Shown one piece after another: positions 11,791-26,700 of a DNA stretch of 64,000 nt. The DNA is from Phoronis australis (Eukaryota > Phoronida > Phoronidae), in contig NMRA01000726.1 in the NCBI GenBank assembly GCA_002633005.1, positions 39,873-103,872 of the forward strand, read 5' to 3'. Under the pieces are notes generated by a model. That model was not told where the DNA came from. It was given only the letters and a program-made list of their open reading frames with translations, and did no database searches. Every line of letters starts with the position of its first letter. Positions within the stretch are counted from its first letter, which is position 1. The position numbers and the translations under genes are program-made.

Positions 11791-14700
11791 CTGAAAGGAC
11801 GAGAGACTCTAGTTAGACCTGTGTATAAACAACAGCGACAAACAGAGAGACTGGACATAGTGTACACCCTTCCTAGCCTGAATTGACCAGAGTGATTAGT
11901 CGGATACCAGTGGCAAGACAAAACAAGTTGAACTTGGAAAAGCTATGGGTGAAAACTGAAATTTGATGTATTCAACAAAAACGAAAACAAAAGGTCAGGA
12001 AAGTCAATTCATGATTGCTACCATAGAATGCATTGTCATCAAGCAAGTGATGAAATTATGAGCAACGTTTAGCAACGCAGTTAGCTTTTGAAATAAGGAA
12101 AGAATGACAATTTCAACAATTAATTCGCAGAAAGTGGCAAAAAGGTTGCAAAACAAAATTCTTTGGACTCCACCGAAGTTGGGAGATTATTCCAGGACCC
12201 CAGAAATGACATTCACTATAAGCTGCACTTTGCCCTGTTCAGACCTTTGACTCTCACAAAATCAGCCTGATGCTCCTTATCGTTATTTTACTTCCGTTAC
12301 CAACAAAAACATTGAAACCACAAGCGACTTAAGAAAATGCTTCAGAGTTCATTGCGATTGGTCAACACTTAAAACTGCAATTTTGACAACGGCGCATGTA
12401 AACCAGACTGTTTGTGACTCGAGTAAGCAGTGGAAATTCTATCAGCCAGAGAAATACTACGAGACTAATTTCATGAGACCAGTCTAATTCGATTTTCCTT
12501 TTTAGGTAGCTAAATATGGGGAAAAGCAGTTTTAATTGTTTCAAAATTAAACCAATCAAAATTGTTCATAACTATAAACAAAAGCACAGACGATTAAAAA
12601 AAAACAAAACTTAATATTACTTTCTATTCACTTCATCTGTACACACCATAGATTATAGACAACAGATTCACAACTCTGACAGTTTCTTGCGTACTATCCT
12701 AAATTATCAGTTTCAATTTCCCGTTAGTGTATTGTGATGACACAACAGCCGACCATGATTAGCAGACGATGAAATAAAACTAGATAATTTGGCCAGGTGT
12801 CGCTAGTAAATAATGACATCATTGCTTCTGTAAGAGCGCAGATTTCGTCCATTGAAAGTATACCGGGTTGGCAGTCCAAGTACTATAGTCTATGGTACAG
12901 ACTCACTTCTATCCAAAGCTCAACAGACGACAGCAACGTCTGCAGCACTGAGTGTTGCTGGACAACAGGTAGCCATAGCAACGGGCTGTCAATGGCAACA
13001 ATAAGCTCCTCCACCAGACTTGTGCAGGCCACCTGCAGCTGGAAGAAAACACAGCAGCGCTGATCATAAAGAGGACAGATTATGTGGTGTCAGATGTTCC
13101 GGGCTCACTTATTCCATGTGGGGTAATAAAACAACTATCTTCTCATTCAGGGCCAAAAACCCTTTGTTAAGGGGTGTTTAGTTATATAGTCCAACTGGGA
13201 AAGTTGTATGACTAAGAGCAGAGTTAACAAATTATTGCTTTCACCCACAATTTGCAACTATCTACAAAATTCTAAGTCACTATGCAGACCACTTGACCCA
13301 TCCAAGCCAAAATGAGATACAGCTGAATACCATAAACGTTCGGGTTAACACCCATGCTCAGTTAACCGCCCACCCCTGGATTTTCGATTTAACTGCCCAC
13401 TGCTCGGTTAACCGCCCATCTGCGATTTTTGAAGATTTCCAGTTAAACGCCCACCTCTCGGTTAAGCGCCCTTCCCCGACTTTTAAAGATTGAAGATTTA
13501 GCTCCCACTGCTATGCAAACGTGCATTTTAGATAGATGACCACAACTAGAGTGCAATGACGGCAATGTGAATTATAATACAAGTAATGAATTCTTGTCTC
13601 GGGTCATGGATTTACTTCAATTAAATATAATACTTTAACATTTTGTCACTTTATTTTCTTCCCATGTTCAAAAAGTTTAAGAACCCCGCCGCCTTCAATG
13701 CCTCCGCTTTTAGCGACGCGGTCTGCCGCGCTGAGTTTCTGTCTGCAGTGCACTACATAGCACATATATTCAAAAAAAAATCGGGCCAGAGAAATGTGAC
13801 AGTGGTTTTGCCAACCCTTCCAATTCGCTTTTGGTAGGAAGCTCTTGTATTTTGAAGAACTTCCATAACTCACGGAAAGATGTCAAATTCTCCCTATTTT
13901 GATGAGTGTAATTGCCAGGTTATCAAGGAGGTGTAGTGACCTAACGGACAGTCTACCTCACTGGCCGATTTGCTGTCTCTCGATTTATGAATTCAAAGGT
14001 TGGCAATACGTTACTGGATGTTTGTGTATCATCTTGAAGAAATAAAAAACTGCCAGTCACATTTTGTTTTTCGCTTATTGCATCTCAGACAAGTTGGCGT
14101 AAGCAGATTCCACCAAAGTCGCTGGCGGTTCTTTATAGTACGATTTCTTGGAACAGGCTTAACTGTGAATTATCGTATCCACCTAGCCTTTTAGCTTCCC
14201 GAATATTTTTGTTTCTACATTGGGCAGTTTCAGCCTGAACAAAATTCTTACCATTCGAGTGTCATTAGAGATATTTCACAACCATGCCCATTTAGAGCTC
14301 TAAGAGAATCAAGAATGCAGTGGTGAAGGTGAAAATTCACAAAAACAAATTTATTGGAATGAGATTATAATCTACCTTTAACTTAACATTGGTCTGTGAC
14401 AAGCTGGTTTCCTCACGGTCACCGGCGCCCTCTCTAGGCAAAGCAAGCTGCCGAGTACTCTGCTGTAAAACTGAGCACGCAATCGGAAAAATACGAGTCA
14501 TGAGGTCTCCACCCAAACCTGAGGATAAAAGTAGGAATGAGACTATGTACAACGACAGGTTGTCGCTTTAATTATATCTTGACAAAATAATTGACCATAA
14601 TTTCAGTTCCATTTTACCATAAATATCCACTTGATGAACTTAGATCACAAATTACATGTAATATAAGGAGCATAAATTGGTCATTCAATGCTACGAATGA

Positions 14701-17700
14701 AACATGAGTGACATCATTGGTTCATGTTGGAATCAACCTTCCAGCCTGACTGAAGATGGACAAAGCCAGAAGCATACTATATCGTAAACTCAACACTAAA
14801 ATAAACTTCCAACCAATAGCTACCAGTCACAGTCAAGCTCTACATTTGGCTGTAAAAATTCAGAATTAGTTGAACGCTTCTATCACCAAATCGCTCCGCG
14901 TGAAAAGAGAGCGTCGCTTCCCTCTCACTCACCCTGAACCTTTTCTTTTTGCACGTGCTGCACTGAGATCGTGAGCGCTCCCAGCATGCCGATCTGTACA
15001 GAGGGGATCAGTGTCTCGCTGTTGGAGCACGTCAGCCTGAGAATGTTGGCCAGCTGATTCAGACGCTCCGACCAGGAAGTCACGTGACTACAATGACAAG
15101 AACAGCAGACGTTAACAAAAGTTGGTCAGAAAAAACTTGTTGCGAGTTTAAAATGAAACGTAAATTTATGAATAATTACAAGAAAATTTGATGTTCACAA
15201 TACGCAAAGTCAAAAGATGTTAAAAGACAATAATGTTGTAAAAACAACTTTTACACATTCTAAGATTTATCCCCACAAAATAATAACAAAAGACCGCATT
15301 GACAACAGAAATTGACATCAATTCTTAATTGAACTCCACACAAAAAGTTATATCAATTCTTAAGGACATAACCTCAAGAGAAGAAACGTCACGTTAGATT
15401 CTTAAAATTTTTAATTTAAATTTTCAACTTACCTTTTCCAGTATTTGAGTAGTGTGAAGTAGAATTCGCTGGCTATGGCCGACAGTTTGACTTGTAACAT
15501 GTTGGTGCTTGACTGGAACTAAAAATGACAATAATGCTTGAGGTACGATGAACTAGTATAAAATCTTGACAGTTACCGCCACCTATTGGTGAAACTGGTC
15601 ATGGTGGGTATTTTGATCTGCAGCATATACTGATATAACAGAGGATAATGTCGGGTGAGATCCATATTTTTAAAAGAGTATTTTATACAACGTTTTACAC
15701 AAAACCAGACAAGAAGTCTCCAACAGAAGAGCACAGCTTTGCTGGTAGCAGACTAGAGAAACAAGCAAGATTAATTTTATGTGAAAAAGTTTGTGCAGAG
15801 GGTGATTTTGGAATCACCATGAGATTCACAATTTTTAATTCACAATTTTTAATCAAAAAGTTACAAACATCCAAACAATATATCAAAGTTAAAAGTTAAG
15901 ATGTCAAGGCTGCTGAAATGAAATAATAAACTACGTGTAAAAACCACGATTATCCAAATCCAACTTCAGTTTGCACCTGTTCCAATTCCAACAGTCAGCA
16001 TTACTTAATACCTGGGCTTGTATCCCGTCCAATAGGTCCCCCATTATCTGCTCTTTGACCTTTGCACTCAGGCTGAAGAGGTCATTCGGGTGCGTCGCCA
16101 AGGAGATAATCAGTTGCTTCCAGCCAATCAACAGATGTAATACAGAGTTCTCCAACACAAACTCGTCCTGTTGGACCTCGACTGCCCCCTCATGCTCCAC
16201 GATTTGACGAATGAACTGTAACGTGTTACAAGGGTCTTATATCAGAGTAAAATCTCATGAGAACCAATCGCTCAAGATTACCACCAAATTCCATGTACAC
16301 AAAATGCTCCCACCGGTTCAACATCTAACCACGAAATGTTTAACATGAAACACGATGTTTAGCCGCAAGTCTTGATTACAGCCATAAGGCAAACAAAAGT
16401 TAACTCAAACAAGCACCGGTATGAAGACGAACACTACAATCTTAAACTAGTCATCAATCTGATATTAACAAAGGCAGCAGTGTTATGATCAAAATGGCTG
16501 CCTTTTCACAGGATGTGTCAATGAGTGTTTACGTCACCATGACAACAGCCTACCTTGGACAAGGCTTCTATTCTTTGTTTACTAATCAACATTTTGACAG
16601 CAGTCTTGAAACTCTTGTCCAATTTGTTAGCAGGGACGCGGAGTATCTCGAGGGCGAGGATTTTGAACACATGAGCACGCGCTCTGATCTCGTACGATAG
16701 CGATGACTGTAAGAAAAACAATGATGTGAAATTTGTGTTGAGGAAATTTGTTCTTACCAAGCACAAATTTCTTCACGTTGACTCAAAGTTTTCTAGACTT
16801 ATTAATGACTGAAGTGAGGAGAAGAATATGATAAATTAGAAGACCTGAAAAAAAGCTTGGACTATTTTACAGTAAAATTTCACAATTTAAGAGGCAATAT
16901 GGTGAATAGGTAAAATGGTATTTTCTCATTTTCTGATAAATGAGAAACAGCACCAGAATGAAGTGTCACAATGGATACCCATACATAATATTTTGCAAAA
17001 CTGTGAGCACACAATATTAGAAGACCTTAACAAAGAAAAAAGTACAATTCTGGCAAGTATTTTTGTCCAAAATCGACAGATTTTACCATAGTTTAGTAGA
17101 ATAGAACAGAATTTCCATGACATGAGTTAAAAACCTGGACGTGACTACAGTTTGCACAAAATAAAGATTTTACAAGTCGAAGCTGTACTTCATTGCCTTT
17201 TAAAGCTTAAAAGAAAAGTTGCTTATTTTAAAATAATGTATTTTTTATGCCACGATATCACCAATTTCAGGAAATGAGATCACTTTGAGAGTGAAATGGT
17301 CAATTTCGAGAAAAGTGTTGTTATAATCTTCCGAAGCGTCTTTAACTCGCAAATGACAATGGAAATGAAGCCGTATCATGGCAACAGAAACTTTTCAGGA
17401 GTACGTGAGTGGCCTAGTTTATATTTCGCTTCTTCAAAACAAAAGGAAAAGTGGACGTGCCGAATGAACAAATTTATTTCTAATGTGAATCTAACCTGGT
17501 CTTTCTCGTCGTACGTTGCAGGTAAATCTCTGTTCAGACACGCCATGACACATTTCCAGAAAGTGTCTCTGGAAAGAACAAAATTGAAAGAAATGTTGAA
17601 AACTGATTATTGAATGGAGGGTCAAAGCTGGACTACCGAAAACAGATTTACAGTATAACACGACTATCAAAACTAGAACTATTTCATTCTTCTTCGTTCT

Positions 17701-20700
17701 TCAATGAATACCACACGGGCAGGACCAGAGAGCTGAAAATAGTTCCACTTTTTCAAAAATGTGACCGGGTTATTTATTGACATAGTAAGTGGATACAAAT
17801 ACGGTCCTTTATAAATTGTGCACGCACCCAGCCTGTCATATGAGGGGGCTCGAATTTCTGACGATGTGAACCTTTTGCTGACAAAAAAGCGACAGGAATA
17901 AAAAAAACGGGGTACCACCTTCAGAACTTTGAACTGTGTGTCTACGCCTTTTTGGTGGACTTTGTCTCGTTTTCTGGGCCTTTTTGTTTCTGTGGCGGAC
18001 CTTTTTGCCCATTCGCCAAATGGAGGGGCTCGTTCAAGCCCCCTGAGCACCCCTCTGGGTGCGCGCATGTAAATATCTACTAGTAAAACAACCAAAGCAC
18101 AGGGTTGTTAACATCTGACCAATTACTAGAAACCAGTAAACGTTCAAGACTACTTCAAAATATCTATCATAATTTAAGTTTTATTTTAAAGATGACCCAA
18201 GTAGGCAATTATCAATATTGAAGCTACTTACTTCTCACGTAGAACTGCCATGGCAGTTTCTCTGTGTCCTCTCCAGAGGGCGTGGACAAACTCCAGTGCA
18301 GAGTTGAGCAGCGAGGGCGGACAAAGATGGCCACCCTGCTTGCTCTCGGCGATCAGATCGAGAGTTGACTGGAGGCAGCTGATTTGACCAATGGACAAGT
18401 TCTATGGGAATGAAAGGAAGCAGTGCATTGTGGGCATTTGCTGGTAACTGGTGGCAACCACGGGAAATTGGCCAGTATCAGTAGATCAGTAGCGGCAAAA
18501 TTTTCCACTCAGAAAAAATTCCCCTCTCACAAGACTCCGTCACCTTACCGTCTGGTGAGTGAAGCCTTGAACTGGCAGACCTTACCAACCCAATTAATGA
18601 CCTTTTATCCAACTGAGGATCAATTCGAGACCATTTTTAAAACGGCAAGTGGTCTAAACCGGAAGTTATTTTTTGACAAAAGTTGGAGGTAAAAGCACAA
18701 TTAAGAAGTAATAGCTTTGATTTGAAAAATAATGCCAAAAAACCAAATAATTTAATCATGTTACAACAAGATGAACACAAAAATTTCTTGCAATCCATAT
18801 TTTATCACAAACCTTGTTCTTGTCGTCTGCTTGCACTACATTGAGGAAGACCTCAATAAGACCAGGCTGTGTATCCACGGTAACCGCCAGGAACTCCAGT
18901 ATCACGACTTTCAATCGGATATCCTATAAAAAGACATTTCACAAAAAATGAATCTTTGTCCTTTTTGCTGGTAAACTACTAAAACTACAGTCATTGATTT
19001 GAATATCAGAAACACAAGAGGTGAAATGCTTTCTTTCTGAAACTACTTTTGCCAGAAATGCACTTAAGACCATTTGATGCAAGGGACCAAATAACCAGAC
19101 TTGGAGACTCACCTCAGAGTAAGCCTGCAGCCTCGCTAGATAGGTGTCCCTCACCGCCTGTGCCTCATTACCAAGGCAGGCCAGGATTGACATGGGAGAG
19201 ATCTGAAACAGAAACACGCTGAAAATGACACTTTAATCACTCTACGAGCTATCTACGCAGCCAAGTAAAGTCCCGTCTCCAAATCTCTACTGTGTGTAGA
19301 TTTTTGGCTCAAAACCTTGTTGAAACGTCAGGGTACAGATTTGAAAGAGTTGCATCCAACAAATGGATGCACAATCATGGCTTTAAAGTTGTTTTGTAGT
19401 TTTAGTTTGGACAAAACAGTCCTCATTCACAATACATCAACATGAAACTGACATAATAAGTTTATCATAGGGTAGTTTGAAAATTTGGAAATTATCAAAC
19501 ACTATTCAAAAAAATGAGTTTTCATTTTTCATTCGTTTCTTTACTTTTTTGTTATTCCACAACTTTTTAAATAAATCACAGAAGCAAACGCATGAAGTCA
19601 GGTCATGTCTTACCAAAGAAGCTATTTTTACTTAATACGTGAAATTTTGTTAAGTTTTACCTTTTGCTTTTTCTATGAGCTTTCTATCCGTACAACCTAT
19701 TTTGGCCATTTTTCAGATGTTTTAAGTTCATCAGCACACGCAGGAACCACCTTAATCAATACTTGTGAAATCTTTTCCATTTGGGATAACTTTTTCGCCA
19801 ACAAAAGCAAATATAAGCTTTAATTGTACAATTAACTTTCAAGAAATTTATAACAATCTCTTCTCATTGCAAATTGAAGAAGTTTCAGATCATAAATTTG
19901 AGGAATTTTTGATCAAACTTCCCCCAGAATTTCTGTCACACGGTTAGTAGCCAGATGTAGCTTGTCACTTACTTCAATAGATCAGAAATAGTCCACTGCC
20001 ATACATAATTCAACAGGTGAAAACGATATTTACCATTGAGAGCCTCTTGAGTAGCAAAGTAGCTAGAGTGGGTAGACGAGGGTCATGTCTGTGGTAGATG
20101 TATTGCGCAATGGTGGCCACCACGTGTCGGTGCGCGTGATTGGCTGGCTGAGCTGAGAGAGCACTCTCTACCGGAGACACGGGTTGGTCTGGCGGGCGGA
20201 GCAACAGCAGACGGTTGAGTACGGAGAAGGCCAGACGGATGAGATGAATTAGGTCAACCCCCAGACCCTCCTCAGCACTGGCAAACAAAACGTTTTTTAA
20301 ATGATGGTATGTTACATGGTATGTTTCTCAAAACACTTTGCCAGGGTAGCTCCGAATCGATTAAACCTGCTGTGAAGCCACATCCTCACAAAACATTAAC
20401 TTTTGATTTGTAAAACTGGTCCAAGAATCTTTATCATCCATGCACAATTTGTGGCATTTAGTACAAGTCAGCAGACAAGATTACATTAAAAACACCACAC
20501 GCGTGAAACTAGAGGAGGTCTGAGTATTACTTCAAATATGTCCAGTTATCTCCCCTTCCTCCCAAAAGTTCAATTACCTCCCCTGCTGCACAAATGCATG
20601 CTCTACCACCTCCGCGCCCATTCCAACAATGTCCAACAGGGTGCGCCCCGCCTCAGTGTAGAGCAGCACGTAGACAGTGGCTTGGCGCAGTGTTACTTTG

Positions 20701-23700
20701 TGTTGGCCACCAGAGGGCTCTTTCGCATCCTTCAAGTTGGCATCGTGTGAGATGTCGAGAACTTTATGGAAGATTTCCAGACATTTCTGGCCTGCAATAC
20801 ATAATCAACTTCAAGATGGTTGTCTAGGGAATCAAATGGGAGCCAACAATGGGCTCCAGCTTTGTTTCAGCTTGAAAATTACTGCTAACTGTTACAACAC
20901 TTCACAAAATCTTCCAAACCAAATGGTCTAATATCCTAGGACGGTCTTCCAGACACCCCTTCAGGACATTTCCATTGTTTTTATTGAAGACAGCTTTTAA
21001 GTTCCCTGAAAGTTCTCACTATATTTAGCAAATAAGCTGTTAGTAATAGTAAGAGCAGTTACTTTACGCATTATATTTTTGATGTTGTAGCTTTATGATT
21101 CTTCTTTTAAACCTCATGCACTACCTAATCGCTCCCTCTGTCGGACGTCGGTATAGCGCCACTTCCTAAACATTGGGAATATCTCACGTAGAACAAACAG
21201 AGTACAAGCCATGAGTTCGTAGCTCTTGTTGACTTTGGTGAACGGCTGAAAATAGTATGACATCTCTGAAGTATCTGTCAGTAACATACTTTAGTCACTG
21301 AAAGTGAAATTAGGAACGTTTTTTAATGGGCAATCTTTCGCAAGTTGAAAGAAACATGGAGCAAGTTTGAGACTGTTCCCATGACAAAAATGGCACCAAT
21401 AATTTCCACCTATGTAAAACTGTGCTAACCCGTACCTCAAAACTTGAAGTATTGAACAGGAAGAAAGTAAAATCGAAAGAAATGAAGGCTTGGTATTGAA
21501 TACATGTGTTCACCAAAGAAATACTCAAATCTAGTTGTGAATCCCGGATGTGCTATCAACAGACAGTAATGAGGTTATCTCAGTGTAAATGTAAAGACAC
21601 TGTCGTCGCTGTTGAAAAGAAGGAGTTGAGTAAAGCCCATTGGTATCACTGGTGTCTCACACAAGAACACTTGATGGCTGTCAGCCTTATCATCCAACAT
21701 CAAATTCTTGATTGTATTCGCAATGACTCGACAAAAATAAATCATTTGTTATAAAATCTGAATAGAAGATTCTCCGTATACCTGCAGCAGTCCACTGATG
21801 GCATCCAGGAAGGACTCCGTGACTCCATAGGTGGCGCTTGTGCATTCATATCCAGCCAGAATTAGGCCAAAGTTGCCAGCATGCAAACTGCTACCACTGG
21901 AAGAACAGAAATTTCATTGTTGACAAATTACCAACGGATAACTTTAATCAAAAGTATTTACCAAATTTACTAACGTCCATAATGTATTCTCTGAATACAC
22001 GCCTAACCATATTCCCCAGTATGCAACGCTAGCGACATCTGTTGCAATCTATGGAGAGGACAGTAAGGTTAATCCTTATCCTGCTAAGCCTCTATTCAGA
22101 CTTCTTTCCCTGTGTGCTGAGTTAAGTAGGTCACCACTACTGCTGCACACTGGGCTGTTACGAAGGTCACCCAGACTAATGACCTAACAATTTAAATTGG
22201 AAATTTGAAGGGGAAATGTCAATTTCACAGATAAGAAGTCAACATAAAAGTTGTCCAGAATTTAATGGAGATTTTCACCATATGTAAATCTTCATCATAG
22301 CCTTAGTGAAAATAAACTGATCCAACCGTCTTTGTTTGAAACGGGCCAAAACCAATCATTAACATTCTCGAAATAATTCATGTACACACGCATCTGTTGA
22401 AGTTCCGGGGTGCACTCATTACATTAAGAGGTCAAACGTCACAAAGGTAAAACTAGAACAAACTAAGTTGATGCAGGTGAATTTCCGTTGAAACAACCAA
22501 TGAACTATTATGGTTTTATTGCGGGTACTTAGAAATTCTGACACACAGTATTTATTTAAAGAATAAAAGCAAAGGGTTCCACCCACAAAACTATTAAACA
22601 ATAGTTTTTAAAAGACACCATTGTATGGTCTGAACATTTAGCTAAATATCTACAATTTTAACTCACCAAAAGCATACATTTTTTGAAAGTAAAATTTCTC
22701 AAGATTTTTAGATTTTTGACATTAAATACCAATCTGCCACTAATTAGGTCACGTAAACTTGATTTTTAAGGAAAACTTACCAAAAAAGATCAACAACATG
22801 ACCTAACATCGTGAGATATAAATGTTCAAGATGTAATCTCAAAAAAGTGGTTAAAGTTTTCGAAACTATTGTTTCATTTTCGTTTTATGCAACTTCAAAA
22901 AGATTTCGTGAAAACAAAATAAGTTTTTATAGCCTGGCGTGCAAAAGTGGAACACATTTTATAAACAATTCCTTACAGCAGTTTGTAGAACAGTGCATAA
23001 AGTGTAACAGTTGTATCTGAATGTCTCATGTGAATAGCACTTGACATTTCGATTGCCAAAGTTGGCCAAAATCTGACATTTTTCTAGGGTCCTACATAAC
23101 CTTAAAAAATCACGTATCAATACAAAATGGCAGAATTTTCACGATATTTGTAGCTTTTGCATCAAGAAATTGATGTTTAACTGACATGCACTTCATGGAA
23201 CCTTTGATCATATCACAGACCTCCAGAGGTCACTGCTGACCAACAATGCAATACCTGGCGGCCTCAATGAGATTGTCTAAATTTTCAGTTATGTATGGCA
23301 GAAGTCCAGTCTGTCTCATCAAGTGCCACATGTTGGCGCTGTGCTGTGACTTGATCAAACAGCCAATCACATCCAGGCAGGCAGACAACAGCTCCAATGG
23401 TGGGGAGGACACGACGGAAAATCTGGCGAGAATAAGACCTAGTTAGCTTACACAGCTTGCTTAATGAGTTTATGAAATGCATGTGGCTCCTCCCTGTAGA
23501 TGTCAGCACAAGCCCCNTGTAAAACTGGTCCAAGAATCTTTATCATCCATGCACAATTTGTGGCATTTAGTACAAGTCAGCAGACAAGATTACATTAAAA
23601 ACACCACACGCGTGAAACTAGAGGAGGTCTGAGTATTACTTCAAATATGTCCGATTATCTCCCCTTCCTCCCAAAAGTTCAATTACCTCCCCTGCTGCAC

Positions 23701-26700
23701 AAATGCATGCTCTACCACCTCCGCGCCCATTCCAACAATGTCCAACAGGGTGCGCCCCGCCTCAGTGTAGAGCAGCACGTAGACAGTGGCTTGGCGCAGT
23801 GTTACTTTGTGTTGGCCACCAGAGGGCTCTTTCGCATCCTTCAGGTTGGCATCGTGTGAGATGTCGAGAACTTTATGGAAGATTTCCAGACATTTCTGGC
23901 CTGCAATACATAATCAACTTCAAGATGGTTGTCTACTAGGGAATCAAATGGGAGCCGACAATGGGCTCCAGCTTTGTTTCACCTTGAAAATTACTGCTAA
24001 CTGTTACAACACTTCACAAAATCTTCCAAACCAAATGGTCTAATATCCTAGGACGGTCTTCCAGACACCCCTTCAGGACATTTCCATTGTTTTTATTGAA
24101 GACAGCTTTTAAGTTCCCTGAAAGTTCTCACTATATTTAGCAAATAAGCTGTTAGTAATAGTAAGAGCAGTTACTTTACGCATTATATTTTTGATGTTGT
24201 AGCTTTATGATTCTTCTTTTAAACCTCATGCACTACCTAATCGCTCCCTCTGTCGGACGTCGGTATAGCGCCACTTCCTAAACATTGGGAATATCTCACG
24301 TAGAACAAACAGAGTACAAGCCATGAGTTCGTAGCTCTTGTTGACTTTGGTGAACGGCTGAAAATAGTATGACATCTCTGAAGTATCTGTCACTAACATA
24401 CTTTAGTCACTGAAAGTGAAATTAGGAACGTTTTTTAATGGGCAATCTTTCGCAAGTTGAAAGAAATGTGGAGCAAGTTTGAGACTGTTCCCATGGCAAA
24501 AATGGCACCAATAACTTCCACCTATGTAAAACTGTGCTAACCCGTACCTCAAAACTTGAAGTATTGAACAAGAAAAAAGTAAAATCGAAAGAAATGAAAG
24601 CTTGGTATTGAATACATGTGTTCACCAAAGAAATACTCAAATCTAGTTGTGAATCCCGGATATGCTATCAACAGACAGTAACGAGGTTATCTCAGTGTAA
24701 ATGTAAAGACACTGTCGTCGCTGTTGAAAAGAAGGAGTTGAGTAAAGCCCATGGGTACCACTGGTGTCTCACATAAGAACACTTGATGGCTGTCAGCCTT
24801 ATCATCCAACATCAAATTTTTGATTGTATTCGCAATGACTCGACAAAAATAAATCATTTGTTATAAAATCTGAATAGAAGATTCTCCGTATACCTGCAGC
24901 AGTCCACTGATAGCGTCCAGGAAGGACTCCGTGACTCCATAGGTGGCGCTTGTGCATTCATATCCAGCCAGAATAAGGCCAAAGTTGCCAGCATGCAAAC
25001 TGCTACCACTGGAAGAACAGAAATTTCATTGTTGACAAATTACCAACGGATAACTTTAATCAAAAGTATTTACCAAATTTACTAACGTCCATAATGTATT
25101 CTCTGAATACACGCCTAACCAGTTTTCGAAACTATTGTTTCATTTTCGTTTTATGCAACTTCAAAAAGATTTCGTGAAAACAAAATAAGTTTTTATAGCC
25201 TGGCATGCAAAAGTGGAACATTTTATAAACAATTCCTTACAGCAGTTTGTAGAACAGTGCATAAAGTGTAACAGTTGTATCTGAATGTCTCATGTGAATA
25301 GCACTTGACATTTCGATTGCCAAAGTTGGCCAAAATCTGACATTTTTCTAGGGTCCTACATAACCTTAAAAAATCACGTATTAATACAAAATGGCAGAAT
25401 TTTCTTCTTTTCACGATATTTGTAGCTTTTGCATCAAGAAATTGATGTATAACTGACATGCACTTCATGGAACCTTTGATCATATCACAGACCTCCAGAG
25501 GTCACTGCTGACCAACAATGCAATACCTGGCGGCCTCGGTGAGATTGTCTAAATTTTCAGTTATGTATGGCAGAAGTCCAGTCTGTCTCATCAAGTGCCA
25601 CATGTTGGCGCTGTGCTGTGACTTGATCAAACAGCCAATCACATCCAGGCAGGCAGACAACAGCTCCAATGGTGGGGAGGACACGACGGAGAATCTGGCG
25701 AGAATAAGACCTAGTTAGCTTACACAGCTTGCTTAATGAGTTTATGAAATGTATGTGGCTCCTCCCTGTAGATGTCAGCACAAGCCCCAGTTCATTTCTA
25801 TATTGAGTAAGCCGTAAATATATATGCCAGTCGTTACGAAGAAGCTAGCAGGTTCCAGTCATGGAAAGCGGCGATATTAAACCTGTTAAAATGTTTCGTT
25901 TTGGAGCACTGACAAAAAGCAATAAACAAAACGATGAATTTTGTTTTTTAACATCGTCATTTCATTTATGCTAGCAGCAGATATGAACAGTTTCTAACTA
26001 GAGCATACATTTTGCACACACACAAATTATACCACACCTCATTTTTAAATCAAACTTATTTGAAATCTTAATACACTCACCTCTGAACCAAACTGAATAT
26101 CTTTTCCATCATAGGCATGTGAAATTCTATCAGTCTGGTGTCCTCACGCAATACCCGACTTAGCAGGCGAACTATGGCCACCACTCTCAGCATTGTTTCC
26201 GTGACAACGGCGTCTGCTCCACATGTGATTTGTGAGAGCAGACGGTGGATTTCACCATGAAAGAGGTCCCAGCCATTGAACTGTCCCTCCCACTTGATTA
26301 GTGGTGGCTTGTCTGAAAACAGTGATCAGACAATATATTACACGGTTCAGTGATTACAGTAGGGTCTTAGAATCGATTCCAAATACATGTACCACAAACA
26401 TTGACAAGATTTTTTATCCTTCTTCATGTTGCCTCGTCCTTGCCCCTAATTTACTTCAACGTTGTTGTCTGTTATACAATGACCATGTTAAAAGGATACT
26501 AAACCCGGTGATTGCAATCAAACTTTCGGTCACCTGCTGCTGGCGTCTCACCTTAATCATAAAAATCAGGTATACGTAAAACACATACTTTACGTGTCAT
26601 GAATTAGAAATTACAGTTCATGATGGGTGGTCTTTCCCTGCACCTGTCACATAACTCGCCTAAAATGCTGGTCACACTCGCCTGTTCAGCAATCTTTGAA

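Larger units (their letters stand above)
20409..25788. repeat. Direct duplication of a NUP188 genomic block across a single N
   Basis: The block 20409-23516 (3,108 bases) is repeated as 23518-25788 (2,271 bases), separated by an N at 23517. The second copy starts at the exact base where the first starts (TGTAAAACTGGTCC), and the first copy stops at AGCCCC, where the second continues into unique sequence. Copies differ by scattered substitutions, indels of two to eight bases, and one 843-base presence/absence. This is the pattern of two allelic contigs placed side by side. Confidence 0.9.

Noticed and set aside
17679-18095. 138-residue minus-strand open frame inside a NUP188 intron
   Set aside because: No domain, low-complexity basic stretches and no neighbouring splice partners; it looks like a chance frame or an old repeat.
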